Origin: Marinicella litoralis
GTDB lineage: Bacteria; Pseudomonadota; Gammaproteobacteria; Xanthomonadales; Marinicellaceae
Reading direction: 5' to 3'
Length of the DNA: 64,000 bases
NCBI RefSeq assembly: GCF_002591915.1
Contig: NZ_NIHB01000001.1
Coordinates: forward strand, 1,120,286 to 1,184,285
The notes beneath the pieces were generated by a model. It was not told where the DNA came from, did no database searches, and saw only the letters and a list, made by a program, of their open reading frames with translations. Position numbers and translations under genes: made by a program. Positions 36,488 through 46,373 of this stretch are shown here, in pieces; positions within the stretch are counted from its first letter, which is position 1, and each line of letters begins with the position of its first letter.

Positions 36488-36674
36488 GGGCTATCTGGCA
36501 TGTGGAGGCAACAAAGGTTCAATTGTAATCGCCTTTCGCTGGTGAAGCAAAATTGATGTGTCGACATCGAATAAAATCTGATTGGCTTGAAGGTGTCCAG
36601 GCAATTGAATTGTAAACACGCAGTAATCATGTAAAAATGTTCGGCTTATTAAATTGATTTGTAAGGAATGTTGT

Positions 36675-37022
36675 ATGAAAAATTTGAGTGTATTGTTTGG
36701 TTTGGTCTTTTCGATGGCAATTCATGCCTCAGAAAAGAACGATTATGTGGATGTGAAGATAAACCATGATGAAGCCAATGGACAGACAATCCTGACTTGT
36801 GAGCCCAAACAAAAAATTGAAAATATGCCTGAGCAATGGGTAAAAATCTGCAATGAAATCGGACAAGCCTTGTTACAAGAAGCCAAAAAGAATGGAAAAA
36901 ATGTTTCATTGACTGCAGAACCTTTCGGCATGGGGGGAAGATTTGCTCAAACTTTGTCACAAGATTTACCCGATGGCGTTGTGCCGACCAAGATCACCAG
37001 TGGTGATTTAACAATTCGCTGA
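36675..37022 (+). CDS. Small secreted protein of unknown function
   Basis: A 115-aa protein with a signal peptide (MKNLSVLFGLVFSMAIHASE). The mature part has two Cys and an alpha/beta pattern (VDVKINHDEANGQTILTC; VKICNEIGQALLQEAKK). ATG 36675 was chosen because AAGGA lies 8 nt upstream. I recognise no domain. It is isolated between the divergent gspA promoter side and convergent putA. The 186 bp upstream of the start show no other feature. Confidence 0.65.
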   Translation: MKNLSVLFGLVFSMAIHASEKNDYVDVKINHDEANGQTILTCEPKQKIENMPEQWVKICNEIGQALLQEAKKNGKNVSLTAEPFGMGGRFAQTLSQDLPDGVVPTKITSGDLTIR

Positions 37023-37074
37023 TCAAAAGACGACACCCAAGACCGATTTAATTGGTTTAATTTTGGGTCTTAAG

Positions 37075-37108
37075 AGCTTGGGCTTGGCCGTTGTGCCTTG
37101 CCCAAGCT
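37075..37108. terminator. Hairpin between convergent genes (small secreted protein and putA)
   Basis: Perfect outer arms AGCTTGGGC/GCCCAAGCT (9 bp) with an inner GGC/GCC stem. There is no strong T-run, so it may be a bidirectional transcript end or a stabilising hairpin. Confidence 0.5.
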
Positions 37109-37148
37109 TCACATTGCTATGTAGTCGTTTGTCTAATACCAGATAAAC

Positions 37149-40100
37149 TCAGTCATCATCCGACAATTCCAATAAATCGGCATTGCCGCCAACGGCAGAG
37201 ATGTTATTGGTGATGGTTTTTTCGGTCAGAAATTGTCTCAAATAACCAGGTCCGCCTGCTTTGGGGCCAGTGCCTGATAAGCCCATGCCGCCAAAGGGCT
37301 GGACGCCCACCACGGCCCCCGTCATGTTGCGATTGATGTAACAATTGCCTGCTTGAATTTTTGAGACCACATGTTCAATGGTGTCGTCAATCCTAGAGTG
37401 AATGCCCGTGGTTAAGCCATAACCGGTGGCATTGATGGCATCAATGACTTTATCGAGCTCATTGGCTTTGAATCTGATCACATGTAAAAACGGACCAAAT
37501 ATTTCTTGTTGCAAGACCTCGATGCCATTGATTTCAACCGCTTGAGGGGCAAAATAATGGCCTTTGAGCTCTGGCTTAGCAAGTGATTTGATGGGTTTGG
37601 CTGTTTGTTCCATATGTGCTTTATGGTTGTTTAAAATAGCCAAAGCTTTTTCATCAATCACTGGTCCCAAATCGGTTGAAAATAATTGGGGATTGCCGGT
37701 GATTAATTCATCCATGGCGCCCTTGAGCATGTGGATGACTTTGTCGGCCACATCATCTTGGATAAACAACACACGCAAAGCAGAACAGCGTTGGCCGGCA
37801 CTGAAAAAGGCTGAGTTGATCACGTCTTTGACCAATTGTTCAGGCAAACAAGATGAGTCTGCAATCATACAATTTTGCCCACCGGTTTCTGCAATCAAAG
37901 TGGCAATCGATGCGTTTTTGCGGTTGGCTAAATTTAAGTTAATGATCTGAGCTGTCTGGGTTGAGCCGGTAAATACCACGCCCGCAATGGCATTGTTTTG
38001 GCACAGTTGGGTACCTATTTGACTGCCCGAGCCCAATACCAACTGAAACACGGCTTTAGGTATGCCAGCTTGGTGAATTAATTGTGCGGTGAAATGTGCA
38101 ATTAAACTGGTTTGTTCTGCGGGTTTGGCAATCACGCAATTACCGGTTACCAATGCAGCGACAATTTGTCCTGCGTAAATGGCCAATGGGAAATTCCATG
38201 GGCTGATACAGACAAATACCCCTTTGCCTTGATGGTATAAAAAGTTACTTTCGCCAGTGGGCCCAGGCATTTTTTCACCGTGACCACACAATGCTTGGGC
38301 TTGATCGGCGTAATAGCGACAAAAATCCACGGCTTCTCGTAACTCAGCCACACAATCACCCAAGGTTTTGCCGGCTTCATTTTGTAGTAAGTAAATCAAA
38401 GTGTGGCTGTTTTGTTCCATCAAATCAGCCAGTTTTAACAGGCTTTCAGCTTTGGCACCAACATGAGTATCGCGCCAATTTGGGAAAGCTGCTTGCGCAT
38501 TTGACAAGGCCAGTTCAACATCGGCCGCCTGTGCTCGGTGGTAACTACCCACGGCATGATCAAGGTTGGCAGGTGAATGGACTTCAATCAAGTCACCCAT
38601 GGCTTCGGTACCCGGAATCAAACTGGTGGCGTGGTGTTTTAAAGTGTTTTCAGCTTTGACTTGATTAAGTAACTCATCCACCGTTTGCATGTCGCCCAAG
38701 TTAAAGCCTTTTGAATTGATTCTTTGCTCACCATAAATATCCAGAGGCAGTGGCAACATGGGATGTTTATGGCTTTTGTGTTTACGCACTTTTTCAATGG
38801 GGTCTTGAGTGATGTCATCGATGTCTAAAGTCAAATCAGTTAATCGATTGACAAAAGAAGTGTTGGCACCATTTTCCAGCAGTCTTCTGACCAGGTATGG
38901 CAACAAGTCTTCATGCGAACCCACTGGCGCATAGATTCGACAAGGTCGGTTAAGACCTTGTTCACTGATCGTTTGGGCGTGTAAAGCTTGACCCATGCCA
39001 TGCAAACGTTGAAATTCATAACCGCCAGTCTCGCCCGCCAAAATTTTGACGGCTGCCACTGTATTGGCGTTGTGGGTGGCAAATTGTGGGTAGAAACGCT
39101 TCCTGTTGGTTAACAAGAATTGTGCACAGGCTAAATAGGATACATCGGTATTTACTTTGCGGGTAAACACGGGATAATTTTCTAAACCTTGTTCTTGAGC
39201 CCTTTTGATTTCCGTGTCCCAGTATGCCCCTTTGACTAATCGAATGGGAATCAAACGTTGGTTTTGGTCATATAAATCAGCCAGCCACTCCAAAACTTTG
39301 AGTGCGCGTTTTTGATAGGCTTGGACCACTATGCCGAAGCCTTGGTAGTCGTTCAATTGTGCATAAACGGCTTGAAAAATTAACAATGAAATTTCCAAGC
39401 GATCGGCTTCCTCGGCATCAATGGTGACAGCTACATTTAACTTTTTGGCGTGGTTGGCAATTTCCAACACTTTGGGTGCCAGCTCACTGACCACTCGATT
39501 GACGTTGGCCACCTCATAACGTGGATGCAGTGCCGATAATTTTATCGAGATACTGGAGGCATCGTTGATGTGTCTTTTTTTATTGGCATCAGCAATGCTG
39601 GCAATGGATGACATGTAAGCCGCAAAATACCGATCGGCGTCTTCTTGGGTTAATGCGGCTTCACCCAGCATGTCATAGGAATAACGGTAGTCTTTAAATC
39701 CTTTTTTACCTGAGCGTTTGATGGCTTCTTTGATGTTGCGGCCCATCACAAATTGCTTGCCCATCACTTGCATGGCACGATGAATGCCTTTTCTGATGAC
39801 AGGTTCGCCGGTTTTGTTGATGAATTTATCTAAGGCTCGTTTCATTCCGCCTTGGCTTTCATCCACATCAATGATTTTTCCGGTGAGCATCAATCCCCAA
39901 GTAGAGGCGTTAACAAACAATGAGTCACTTTTGCCTAAGTGAGATTTCCAATCGGCTTCGAGGATTTTGTCTTTAATCAATTTATCAGCAGTGGATTTAT
40001 CAGGTATACGCAACAAGGCTTCAGCCAAGCACATCAACAAGATACCTTCTTTTGATGACAGATCGTATTCTTTCATGAAAGCATCAACCCCATCCATGTC

Positions 40101-40259
40101 GTCAATTTTTGCACGGACGTTGTTCACTAATTCAGTGGCTAATTGTTTGATTTCTTGGCGTTTGGTGGCCCCTGGGTTGGCGTAATCCAGCAGTTGGTTG
40201 ACCCAAGTTTCTTCGTCAATTAAATAATGTGAGGAAAACGGTAAGGCGCTGATTGTCAT
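37149..40259 (-). CDS. putA: Bifunctional proline dehydrogenase / L-glutamate gamma-semialdehyde dehydrogenase PutA (short form)
   Basis: A 1036-aa enzyme that oxidises proline to glutamate in two steps. The FAD-dependent PRODH barrel covers about 130-480 (VTIDAEEADRLEISL, IRLVKGAYWDTEIK, ATHNANTVAA). The ALDH domain covers about 560-1010, with the catalytic Glu in IAETGGQN (about 790) and Cys in SAGQRCSALR (about 823). It starts without the ribbon-helix-helix DNA-binding domain of the roughly 1320-aa E. coli enzyme, so it should not repress its own gene. ATG at 40259. Confidence 0.95.
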   Translation of the reverse strand: MTISALPFSSHYLIDEETWVNQLLDYANPGATKRQEIKQLATELVNNVRAKIDDMDGVDAFMKEYDLSSKEGILLMCLAEALLRIPDKSTADKLIKDKILEADWKSHLGKSDSLFVNASTWGLMLTGKIIDVDESQGGMKRALDKFINKTGEPVIRKGIHRAMQVMGKQFVMGRNIKEAIKRSGKKGFKDYRYSYDMLGEAALTQEDADRYFAAYMSSIASIADANKKRHINDASSISIKLSALHPRYEVANVNRVVSELAPKVLEIANHAKKLNVAVTIDAEEADRLEISLLIFQAVYAQLNDYQGFGIVVQAYQKRALKVLEWLADLYDQNQRLIPIRLVKGAYWDTEIKRAQEQGLENYPVFTRKVNTDVSYLACAQFLLTNRKRFYPQFATHNANTVAAVKILAGETGGYEFQRLHGMGQALHAQTISEQGLNRPCRIYAPVGSHEDLLPYLVRRLLENGANTSFVNRLTDLTLDIDDITQDPIEKVRKHKSHKHPMLPLPLDIYGEQRINSKGFNLGDMQTVDELLNQVKAENTLKHHATSLIPGTEAMGDLIEVHSPANLDHAVGSYHRAQAADVELALSNAQAAFPNWRDTHVGAKAESLLKLADLMEQNSHTLIYLLQNEAGKTLGDCVAELREAVDFCRYYADQAQALCGHGEKMPGPTGESNFLYHQGKGVFVCISPWNFPLAIYAGQIVAALVTGNCVIAKPAEQTSLIAHFTAQLIHQAGIPKAVFQLVLGSGSQIGTQLCQNNAIAGVVFTGSTQTAQIINLNLANRKNASIATLIAETGGQNCMIADSSCLPEQLVKDVINSAFFSAGQRCSALRVLFIQDDVADKVIHMLKGAMDELITGNPQLFSTDLGPVIDEKALAILNNHKAHMEQTAKPIKSLAKPELKGHYFAPQAVEINGIEVLQQEIFGPFLHVIRFKANELDKVIDAINATGYGLTTGIHSRIDDTIEHVVSKIQAGNCYINRNMTGAVVGVQPFGGMGLSGTGPKAGGPGYLRQFLTEKTITNNISAVGGNADLLELSDDD

Positions 40260-40388
40260 GATGGTATCCGATGTCTGTAGATAAACAGCGTGGATTATAA
40301 TGAAATAAAGACCTATAAGAAAGCATTGAACATGTAGATAAGCATTAATTGTGTGCTTGGAATAGTGAGCGGATCATTGGGTTTGGGT

Positions 40389-40394
40389 TATAAT
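40389..40394 (+). promoter_or_regulatory. Possible -10 box for the module 3 sigma gene
   Basis: TATAAT 28 bp before the ATG at 40422. I see no convincing -35 box at the normal spacing, so the call is weak. Confidence 0.3.
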
Positions 40395-40421
40395 GTTAAG
40401 TGATCAACATTCCTAGACAGT

Positions 40422-40988
40422 ATGCGGGCGAAGTTAGAATCAACAGCAACTTTATTGGCCAAAGTCAAAGACGGCGACAAAATGGCCCGTGATCAATTGT
40501 GTTCAACATACCTGCCGATGCTTAAAAGATGGGCTCATGGTCGCCTACCGGCCTATGCTCGAGATTTGGCTGAAACAGATGACATGGTGCAAAACACCTT
40601 AATCAAAGCCATGAATAAATTGGATTCATTCAGCTCGCTCAGAGAAGGGGCATTCTTGGCCTATTTGAGAAAAATTCTGTTGAACAACATTCGCATGGAA
40701 ATCCGCCGATTCAGTAATCAAAGGGATTTATTGCAGTCCCATCATGAGGGTGATGAAAACGTCACTGGCGCTTCAGCCCTGGATCAAGCCATTGGTAATG
40801 AGGTGGTTGAAAAATATGAAAATGCACTGATGAAAATACCTGATCAAGCCCGAGAAGCGGTGATTTTAAGGGTGGAGCTGGGCTATTCTTACCCCGAAAT
40901 TGCCACCGCCATTGAATGTGCCTCCGCCAATGCAGCACGCATGATAGTGGCTCGATCATTGTATAAGTTGGCAGAGAACATGAAGTGA
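40422..40988 (+). CDS. ECF-type RNA polymerase sigma factor (module 3)
   Basis: A 188-aa ECF sigma factor with a more usual layout than the other two. Region 2 has AETDDMVQNTLIKAMNKLDSF and GAFLAYLRKILLNNIRMEIRR, and region 4 has LRVELGYSYPEIATAIECAS. Its stop overlaps the GTG start of the kinase gene (GTGA). It is divergent from putA, with 162 bp between. It probably acts with the downstream kinase as a signalling pair; the target is unknown. Confidence 0.88.
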   Translation: MRAKLESTATLLAKVKDGDKMARDQLCSTYLPMLKRWAHGRLPAYARDLAETDDMVQNTLIKAMNKLDSFSSLREGAFLAYLRKILLNNIRMEIRRFSNQRDLLQSHHEGDENVTGASALDQAIGNEVVEKYENALMKIPDQAREAVILRVELGYSYPEIATAIECASANAARMIVARSLYKLAENMK

Positions 40989-43552
40989 CCGAGCCGACTG
41001 ATAAATGGCATGATTTATTACACCGACTGGCGATGGGGGAGGTTGTAGATTGGGATACCCAAGACATCAATAGTCAGGCAGAAGCATCCATTGTAGAGCA
41101 GTTGAAAAGTATTGAAGCCATTCAACGGGTTTTTGCCACCCAAAAGGCCGAACCTACTACCGTCAAACAGCGGACAGAAGCCAAGTTATTTGAATGGGGT
41201 CATTTGCATGTGGTCGAAAAATTGGGTGAGGGTGCATATGGCGAAGTTTACCGTGCATTCGATCCTATTTTGAACCGTGATGTGGCTTTGAAATTGTTGA
41301 AGCCAGATCAGTTGGCCACCTTCCACAGTAAGTTATTCATAGAGGAAGCCCAGCGCATTGCTCGGGTGCGAAACCGCCATGTTTTGGCGATACATGGTGC
41401 CGGAGTGAATCAGGCCAGGGCAGGATTCTGGTCAGATTTGATTGTCGGTAACACCTTGGCTGGACAAGTCAGTATGACTTTGGGTGACTTGTTACAAGTG
41501 GCATCATCCATGTCACATGCATTGGGGGCGGTTCATCAGGCTGGTTTGGTCCATGGTGATGTCAAAGCGGCCAATGTGATGAAGGATCAAAATGATCAGT
41601 TGGTGTTGATGGATTTTGGTGCAGGTTTGGAGTCAGGTACTGAACATGCCAGCAACCATTCAATTGGCTCGCCCATGTTGATGGCGCCAGAATTGTTTCA
41701 ACAACAGCCGAAAAGCCCAGCCACTGATATGTATGCCCTGGGATGTTTATTGTTTTACTTGGCCAGTGGGCAATACCCGGTTAAAGGAGAAAATATCCTT
41801 GATATTGTGGCCGCACACCAACAGCAAAAATACCTTAAATTACTAACATTAAGGCCTGACCTGCCAGCTTCAATGAGTCAGCTGATTCAACAGTTAATAG
41901 CACCACAAGCAGCGGATCGACCGACTGCGTTTGAAGTGAATAAGAGGGTGGAAGACATCATCAATGAACCTGCCAGATTAAAAAAAAGACGTTTGCTGCT
42001 GGGTATCATGGGGTCTTTGTTGGTGGGAATGTTGTTGGCCAGTACCGGTTTGTATTTTGCCAACGTCGAACGACAAAAAGCAGTTTTGGAGCAGCAAAAA
42101 GCGCAAACAGTGAATGACTTTTTACATGAAATTCTGGGCTCATCGTTCAACTTAGGCACCGGTCGGGAAGTGCGGGTGGCAGACATGTTGGCATTGGCGG
42201 CTACCAATGCCAAGAATGATTTTAAAGACCAACCCAAAATTCTGGCCAATCTAACCACCACCTTGGGACAATCATTTCAAAATTTACAAATGATGGAGCA
42301 GAGCCAAGATCAATTACTGAAAAGTTTAAGCTTACATCAAACTTTGTATGGTGATGACCACCCTGATACGCTGCAGGTCAAATTGCTGTTGTCCAGAACC
42401 GAAGAGTCTATGGGCAATTATCAAGCCAGCGGTGACTTGTGCCAGTCAGTGATAACACAAAGTCAATCCAAACCTCAGTTGAAAAAAACCCTACAATCTG
42501 CTGAAGTCCTTTGTGCCATAGTCAAAACCAGTCTGGCTGAATATGCCGAAGCTGAGGCAGTGTTGAGTCGATTGATTGCCGAAGCCGAACAAGCAGCCAA
42601 GCCGACCAATCACCTCTACCTGGCATTGATGGCACAATCACAGAACCATTTTAATAGGTCTGACTTTGCAGCAGCCGTGGATGCAGCACAAAAAGCCATT
42701 GAAACAATACGCCAAGTTAAAAATTTCAAAGCGACCAATCTATTGGCCGCCAACAACCAATTGGCGGTGGCATTGAGTTCACAAGGTAAATACGCAGAGG
42801 CCGAACCCATCATGGTTGAACAGTTGGAATTGTCAGAGCAGTATTATGGCGTCAACAACATGGGTTATTTGCAAATGTTGATTAACCTGGGGGCCAATTT
42901 ACAGAGCCAAGGGAAGTTAACAGCAGCTGTAAAGATTCAGGAACAATCCGTTTCGCTGATTGAATCATTGAAAGGCAGCAGTGATCGAATGACCTTGTCT
43001 AGCCAAATGAATTTGGCCAACACTTATGTTTCATTGAACCGCTTGGAGGAAGGTGAACAGCTGATGCGTGATGTATTGAAAGTTTCAACGAATGTGCTGG
43101 GGCCAGATCGCATGGAAACTTTTATGTTGCAATACAATTTGGGCGAATTGTTGAACAATACCGGCCGGTTCAACGAATCACTGTCTTTGAGTCAACAATC
43201 ATTGCCACAGATGCAAACCACCTTGGGTGATGCCCATCTGGTGACATTGTTAACCCAAGACAACATGGCTGTCAGCTTTACCGGCATTCAACAACACCAA
43301 CAGGCCTTGGCTTACTTCAAAACGGTGTTGCAGGGGTTGGAATCTGGTTTTGGTCAAGACAACCCATATTACCTATTGGTCAAGGGGCACCAAGTGGATG
43401 GTTTGATTCAGGCGGGTGAGATTGAGCAAGCCGCAGGGATGCAACAACAATTGATCGAAGTGCAAAGGCGTGTTTTGGGAGAGACTCATGAGCAGGTACT
43501 GCAAGCTGAAGTTAAATTAAAAGGCTTGCTCACGGATTTACAAAATCAGTGA
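40985..43552 (+). CDS. Ser/Thr protein kinase with TM segment and TPR tail (module 3)
   Basis: An 855-aa membrane kinase. The kinase domain is about 73-325: glycine loop GEGAYGEV, Lys103 (VALK), catalytic loop HGDVKAAN at 190-197 and DFG at 210-212. As in module 1 the HRD Arg is Gly. A membrane segment is at about 336-358. The tail is a run of TPR-like repeats of the tetratricopeptide-10/12 type (TLYGDDHPDTLQVKLLL, YAEAEPIMVEQLELSEQYYG), predicted periplasmic. The start is GTG, overlapping the sigma gene. Confidence 0.9.
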   Translation: MTEPTDKWHDLLHRLAMGEVVDWDTQDINSQAEASIVEQLKSIEAIQRVFATQKAEPTTVKQRTEAKLFEWGHLHVVEKLGEGAYGEVYRAFDPILNRDVALKLLKPDQLATFHSKLFIEEAQRIARVRNRHVLAIHGAGVNQARAGFWSDLIVGNTLAGQVSMTLGDLLQVASSMSHALGAVHQAGLVHGDVKAANVMKDQNDQLVLMDFGAGLESGTEHASNHSIGSPMLMAPELFQQQPKSPATDMYALGCLLFYLASGQYPVKGENILDIVAAHQQQKYLKLLTLRPDLPASMSQLIQQLIAPQAADRPTAFEVNKRVEDIINEPARLKKRRLLLGIMGSLLVGMLLASTGLYFANVERQKAVLEQQKAQTVNDFLHEILGSSFNLGTGREVRVADMLALAATNAKNDFKDQPKILANLTTTLGQSFQNLQMMEQSQDQLLKSLSLHQTLYGDDHPDTLQVKLLLSRTEESMGNYQASGDLCQSVITQSQSKPQLKKTLQSAEVLCAIVKTSLAEYAEAEAVLSRLIAEAEQAAKPTNHLYLALMAQSQNHFNRSDFAAAVDAAQKAIETIRQVKNFKATNLLAANNQLAVALSSQGKYAEAEPIMVEQLELSEQYYGVNNMGYLQMLINLGANLQSQGKLTAAVKIQEQSVSLIESLKGSSDRMTLSSQMNLANTYVSLNRLEEGEQLMRDVLKVSTNVLGPDRMETFMLQYNLGELLNNTGRFNESLSLSQQSLPQMQTTLGDAHLVTLLTQDNMAVSFTGIQQHQQALAYFKTVLQGLESGFGQDNPYYLLVKGHQVDGLIQAGEIEQAAGMQQQLIEVQRRVLGETHEQVLQAEVKLKGLLTDLQNQ

Positions 43553-43592
43553 GCAATCAATACAGTTTAATGGGATGTGTTTTTGGTCAAAT

Positions 43593-44684
43593 TCAATCAA
43601 AACCATCCATAAAAATGGGTGGTTCAGCAGAGGTTTCGATGGCACCTAAGTCTACTTTACCTTGTTGTTTTCGGGTGTTGCCTAACAAATCGAGCGTGCC
43701 TTCAAACCAAGCCAATTCAAAAGGGGTGGGGATCGGCACAAAACTGGGTGGATCATAGCCGGCATTGACCAGTGGCGATCCATAAGAAGGGGTGAATTCT
43801 AAAATGCCGGTATTGAATTCAGGATCGGCAGAAAAATTACCTAGGTTGCTGAATGGGGCCACACCAGTTCGGATGCCCACATCATTGTAGTGCAGCCAAA
43901 CATCTCCAGTGCCGCTGAGGTGTAAATCTCGGTTGCCATTGTCATACAGCACATTGTTTCCAATGTATGCCGAAGAACTGGATCTGGTGAATAAAACAAA
44001 GCCACCAATGTCGTTGGTAGAATCGCCACTGTTTTGTACCAAGGTGTTGTTGGTGAAGTAGATGCCTGAATTCAAGTCTTGGTCGATGGTGATGCTGTAA
44101 CTGCCATTGTGAGCGGTGTTTAAAGTGAATACATTGTTTCTGATGTGGCTGTTTATTCCAGAACTGAAAAAGCTCAAGGCACTGGCCGTTTGTGCGTGGT
44201 TGTTGATAAATGCATTCCTTTCAATAATGACTTGCCCAGTATGACTGGCGGTGTTGGTGGGATAAAAACGCAAACCGCCAGCGGTTGATAAATTAGCGGT
44301 GCCCCCATTGATGAACGACAGGTTACTGATGGTGATGTCTGAATTGCCAGAGGACCTGATGTGCATGATCCGGGCGCTGTTGTTGCCATCTAAAACCGTG
44401 TTAAATGGATTGCCTGAAAGCTGTTGGCCGCATGGGTTGCCAAAAAAATCAGTCCACCCTCCAGATATTTCCAAATCCCAGCCAGCACTTTCGGTGTAAC
44501 TGAATTCACTGCCTGTGGTTGGGTAACTGCCTTCGGCCACTTTGATCACATCGTGTTGGTTGTTACTTTGCGCACTGCTCAATGCCGATTGTAATTGGCC
44601 ACTGGTGGTGGCACAAAACTCAGCGGCTTGGATATGGGGTGTTACAAACAACAATAAACTAATTAAAAATGTATGTTTTTTCAT
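43593..44684 (-). CDS. Secreted choice-of-anchor Q-type beta-helix protein with C-terminal GFD motif
   Basis: A 363-aa secreted protein with a signal peptide (about 1-20, ending IQA). A right-handed beta-helix follows (ITISNLSFINGGTANLSTAG, QVIIERNAFINNHAQTASAL, NSGIYFTNNTLVQNSGDS). Near the end come GSPLVNAGYDPP and RKQQGKVDLGAIE, which are typical of choice-of-anchor Q proteins. The last residues are PPIFMDGFD, the shared GFE/GFD motif. ATG 44684 was chosen since GAGG lies 9 nt upstream. It converges on the module 3 kinase gene. Confidence 0.82.
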   Translation of the reverse strand: MKKHTFLISLLLFVTPHIQAAEFCATTSGQLQSALSSAQSNNQHDVIKVAEGSYPTTGSEFSYTESAGWDLEISGGWTDFFGNPCGQQLSGNPFNTVLDGNNSARIMHIRSSGNSDITISNLSFINGGTANLSTAGGLRFYPTNTASHTGQVIIERNAFINNHAQTASALSFFSSGINSHIRNNVFTLNTAHNGSYSITIDQDLNSGIYFTNNTLVQNSGDSTNDIGGFVLFTRSSSSAYIGNNVLYDNGNRDLHLSGTGDVWLHYNDVGIRTGVAPFSNLGNFSADPEFNTGILEFTPSYGSPLVNAGYDPPSFVPIPTPFELAWFEGTLDLLGNTRKQQGKVDLGAIETSAEPPIFMDGFD

Positions 44685-44936
44685 GGTTTTAATCCTCATT
44701 AAGTTGGTATCAATGCGTGCAATTTATTCAGACGCTTTGGTAGAGAGATGATTAATGAGGGCCAAACAACACAACATTTGTTTATTTATTTGTTAAAACA
44801 AAAATCTTGCCTATCAAAAATTTGGCAGAACTGCCAAGAGAAACCACGGCAGCGATGAATCTTGTTGAAGCAGACAGGGGTTGAAGTGGATGTAAAAATC
44901 TGTTGGCCGCCACGAAGCGCACAAGAATCACCATAA

Positions 44937-44968
44937 TTGTGTTAATTGCTAACAAAAAAATAACACAA
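44937..44968. promoter_or_regulatory. Palindromic site in the gap before the cox operon
   Basis: TTGTGTTA (44937-44944) and TAACACAA (44961-44968) form a perfect 8-bp inverted repeat with a 16-bp spacer. Nested inside is TGTTA-ATTGC-TAACA (44940-44954). It lies in the 519-bp gap 44685-45203 between divergent genes. It may be an operator for either gene; nothing else in the gap is recognisable. Confidence 0.3.
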
Positions 44969-45203
44969 GTTGCAGATATTTGACATGTCACATGGTAGAA
45001 TTGCCGCGTTTGGCCTGTGCGATATTTGTTCGCATTAATTGATTCAACAAAGGATCAGTTAAAACTTGGGTTTATGATTGATCCATGTCATTAATTTGAC
45101 AGTTCTTGAATTGAAAAAATGCGTGTGGCATTTTTTGAAACAAGCAATCATCACCACACGTTTGTAGGCCGTGGTTTTCAAAAATTCATTAGGGTATTAA
45201 TTT

Positions 45204-46358
45204 ATGAAAAAAGCGCAAATGAAATTCATGATGCTGATTACAGGGTTGTTGGCTTCATCCATGTCTTTAGCTGAATATGGATTGAATTTAAGAAAAGGGG
45301 TCACTGAATTCAGTGAAACGGCTTATGGCATGCATACATTCACTTTGTGGATATGTATTGTGATTGGTATTGTGGTTTTTGGGGCGATGATATATTCCAT
45401 TTTCGCGCACCGAAAATCCAAGGGTTTCAAGCCTGATACCTTTACACACAGCACCACAGCAGAAGTGATTTGGACCATCATTCCTATATTGATCTTGGTG
45501 GTCATTGCGATTCCAGCGACCAAAGCCCTGATTCAAATGGAAAACCCAATGGATGACGATGGTAAAAGAATGTCTATGGACATGACCATCAAAGTCACGG
45601 GTTACCAATGGAAGTGGAAATATGATTACATGGAAGAAGGTATCAGTATCTTGAGTACTTTAGCCAAGGAAAGCAATGTGGCAAGACAAAAAGGATCTGG
45701 TATTGACCCAAACACAGTTGAAAATTACCTGTTGGACGTTGATAACCCATTGGTTATTCCAGCGAATACCAACATCCGTTTTTTATTGACTGCTGATGAC
45801 GTGATTCATGCATGGTGGGTGCCTGACTTTGGTTGGAAACGTGATGCGATTCCTGGTTATATCAATGAAGGTTGGACCAATGTCAAAACCCCTGGAACTT
45901 ACCGCGGTCAATGTGCTGAGTTATGTGGTAAAGACCATGGATTCATGCCAATTGTGGTAGAAGTACTGAGCAAAGCTGATTATGCCAATTGGGTCGCTGA
46001 ACAAAAAGGCGTCCAGCAAGAAGAAGCTGAGATGGTACAAACCGAATGGAGCAAAGAGCAACTTATGGCCAAAGGTGAAGAAGTTTATAACACCCAGTGT
46101 GCCACTTGTCATTTGCCGACTGGCGCCGGTATGCCTCCTGCATTTCCTGCCTTGGCTGGCAGCGAATTCGTTAATGGCCCGGCCGAAGCACAAATTGATT
46201 TGGTGTTGAATGGAAAACCTGGAACCGCCATGCAAGCCTTCGGTAAGCTGTTGTCAGAAACTGACATTGCAGCTGCCATTACTTATACCCGTAATTCTTT
46301 TGGCAACACAGCCGGCGATGTCGTTCAGCCTGCTCAAGTCAAAAGCATGAAACAATAA
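45204..46358 (+). CDS. coxB: Cytochrome c oxidase subunit II with fused cytochrome c domain
   Basis: A 384-aa subunit II. It has a signal peptide and two membrane segments (about residues 40-105), then a CuA domain with ADDVIHAWWVPDFG and CAELCGKDHGFMPI (Cys237, Cys241 and His245 as copper ligands). A C-terminal cytochrome c domain follows, with CATCH at 299-303 and a later Met (GTAMQAFG). The fusion is of the caa3 kind. It heads the oxidase operon; subunit I follows after 15 bp. Confidence 0.96.
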   Translation: MKKAQMKFMMLITGLLASSMSLAEYGLNLRKGVTEFSETAYGMHTFTLWICIVIGIVVFGAMIYSIFAHRKSKGFKPDTFTHSTTAEVIWTIIPILILVVIAIPATKALIQMENPMDDDGKRMSMDMTIKVTGYQWKWKYDYMEEGISILSTLAKESNVARQKGSGIDPNTVENYLLDVDNPLVIPANTNIRFLLTADDVIHAWWVPDFGWKRDAIPGYINEGWTNVKTPGTYRGQCAELCGKDHGFMPIVVEVLSKADYANWVAEQKGVQQEEAEMVQTEWSKEQLMAKGEEVYNTQCATCHLPTGAGMPPAFPALAGSEFVNGPAEAQIDLVLNGKPGTAMQAFGKLLSETDIAAAITYTRNSFGNTAGDVVQPAQVKSMKQ

Positions 46359-46373
46359 TTAAGAGGATTTATT

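Noticed and set aside
44979-45000. TTGACA-TAGAAT promoter before the cox operon
   Set aside because: The boxes are only 10 bp apart, too close for a sigma-70 promoter.
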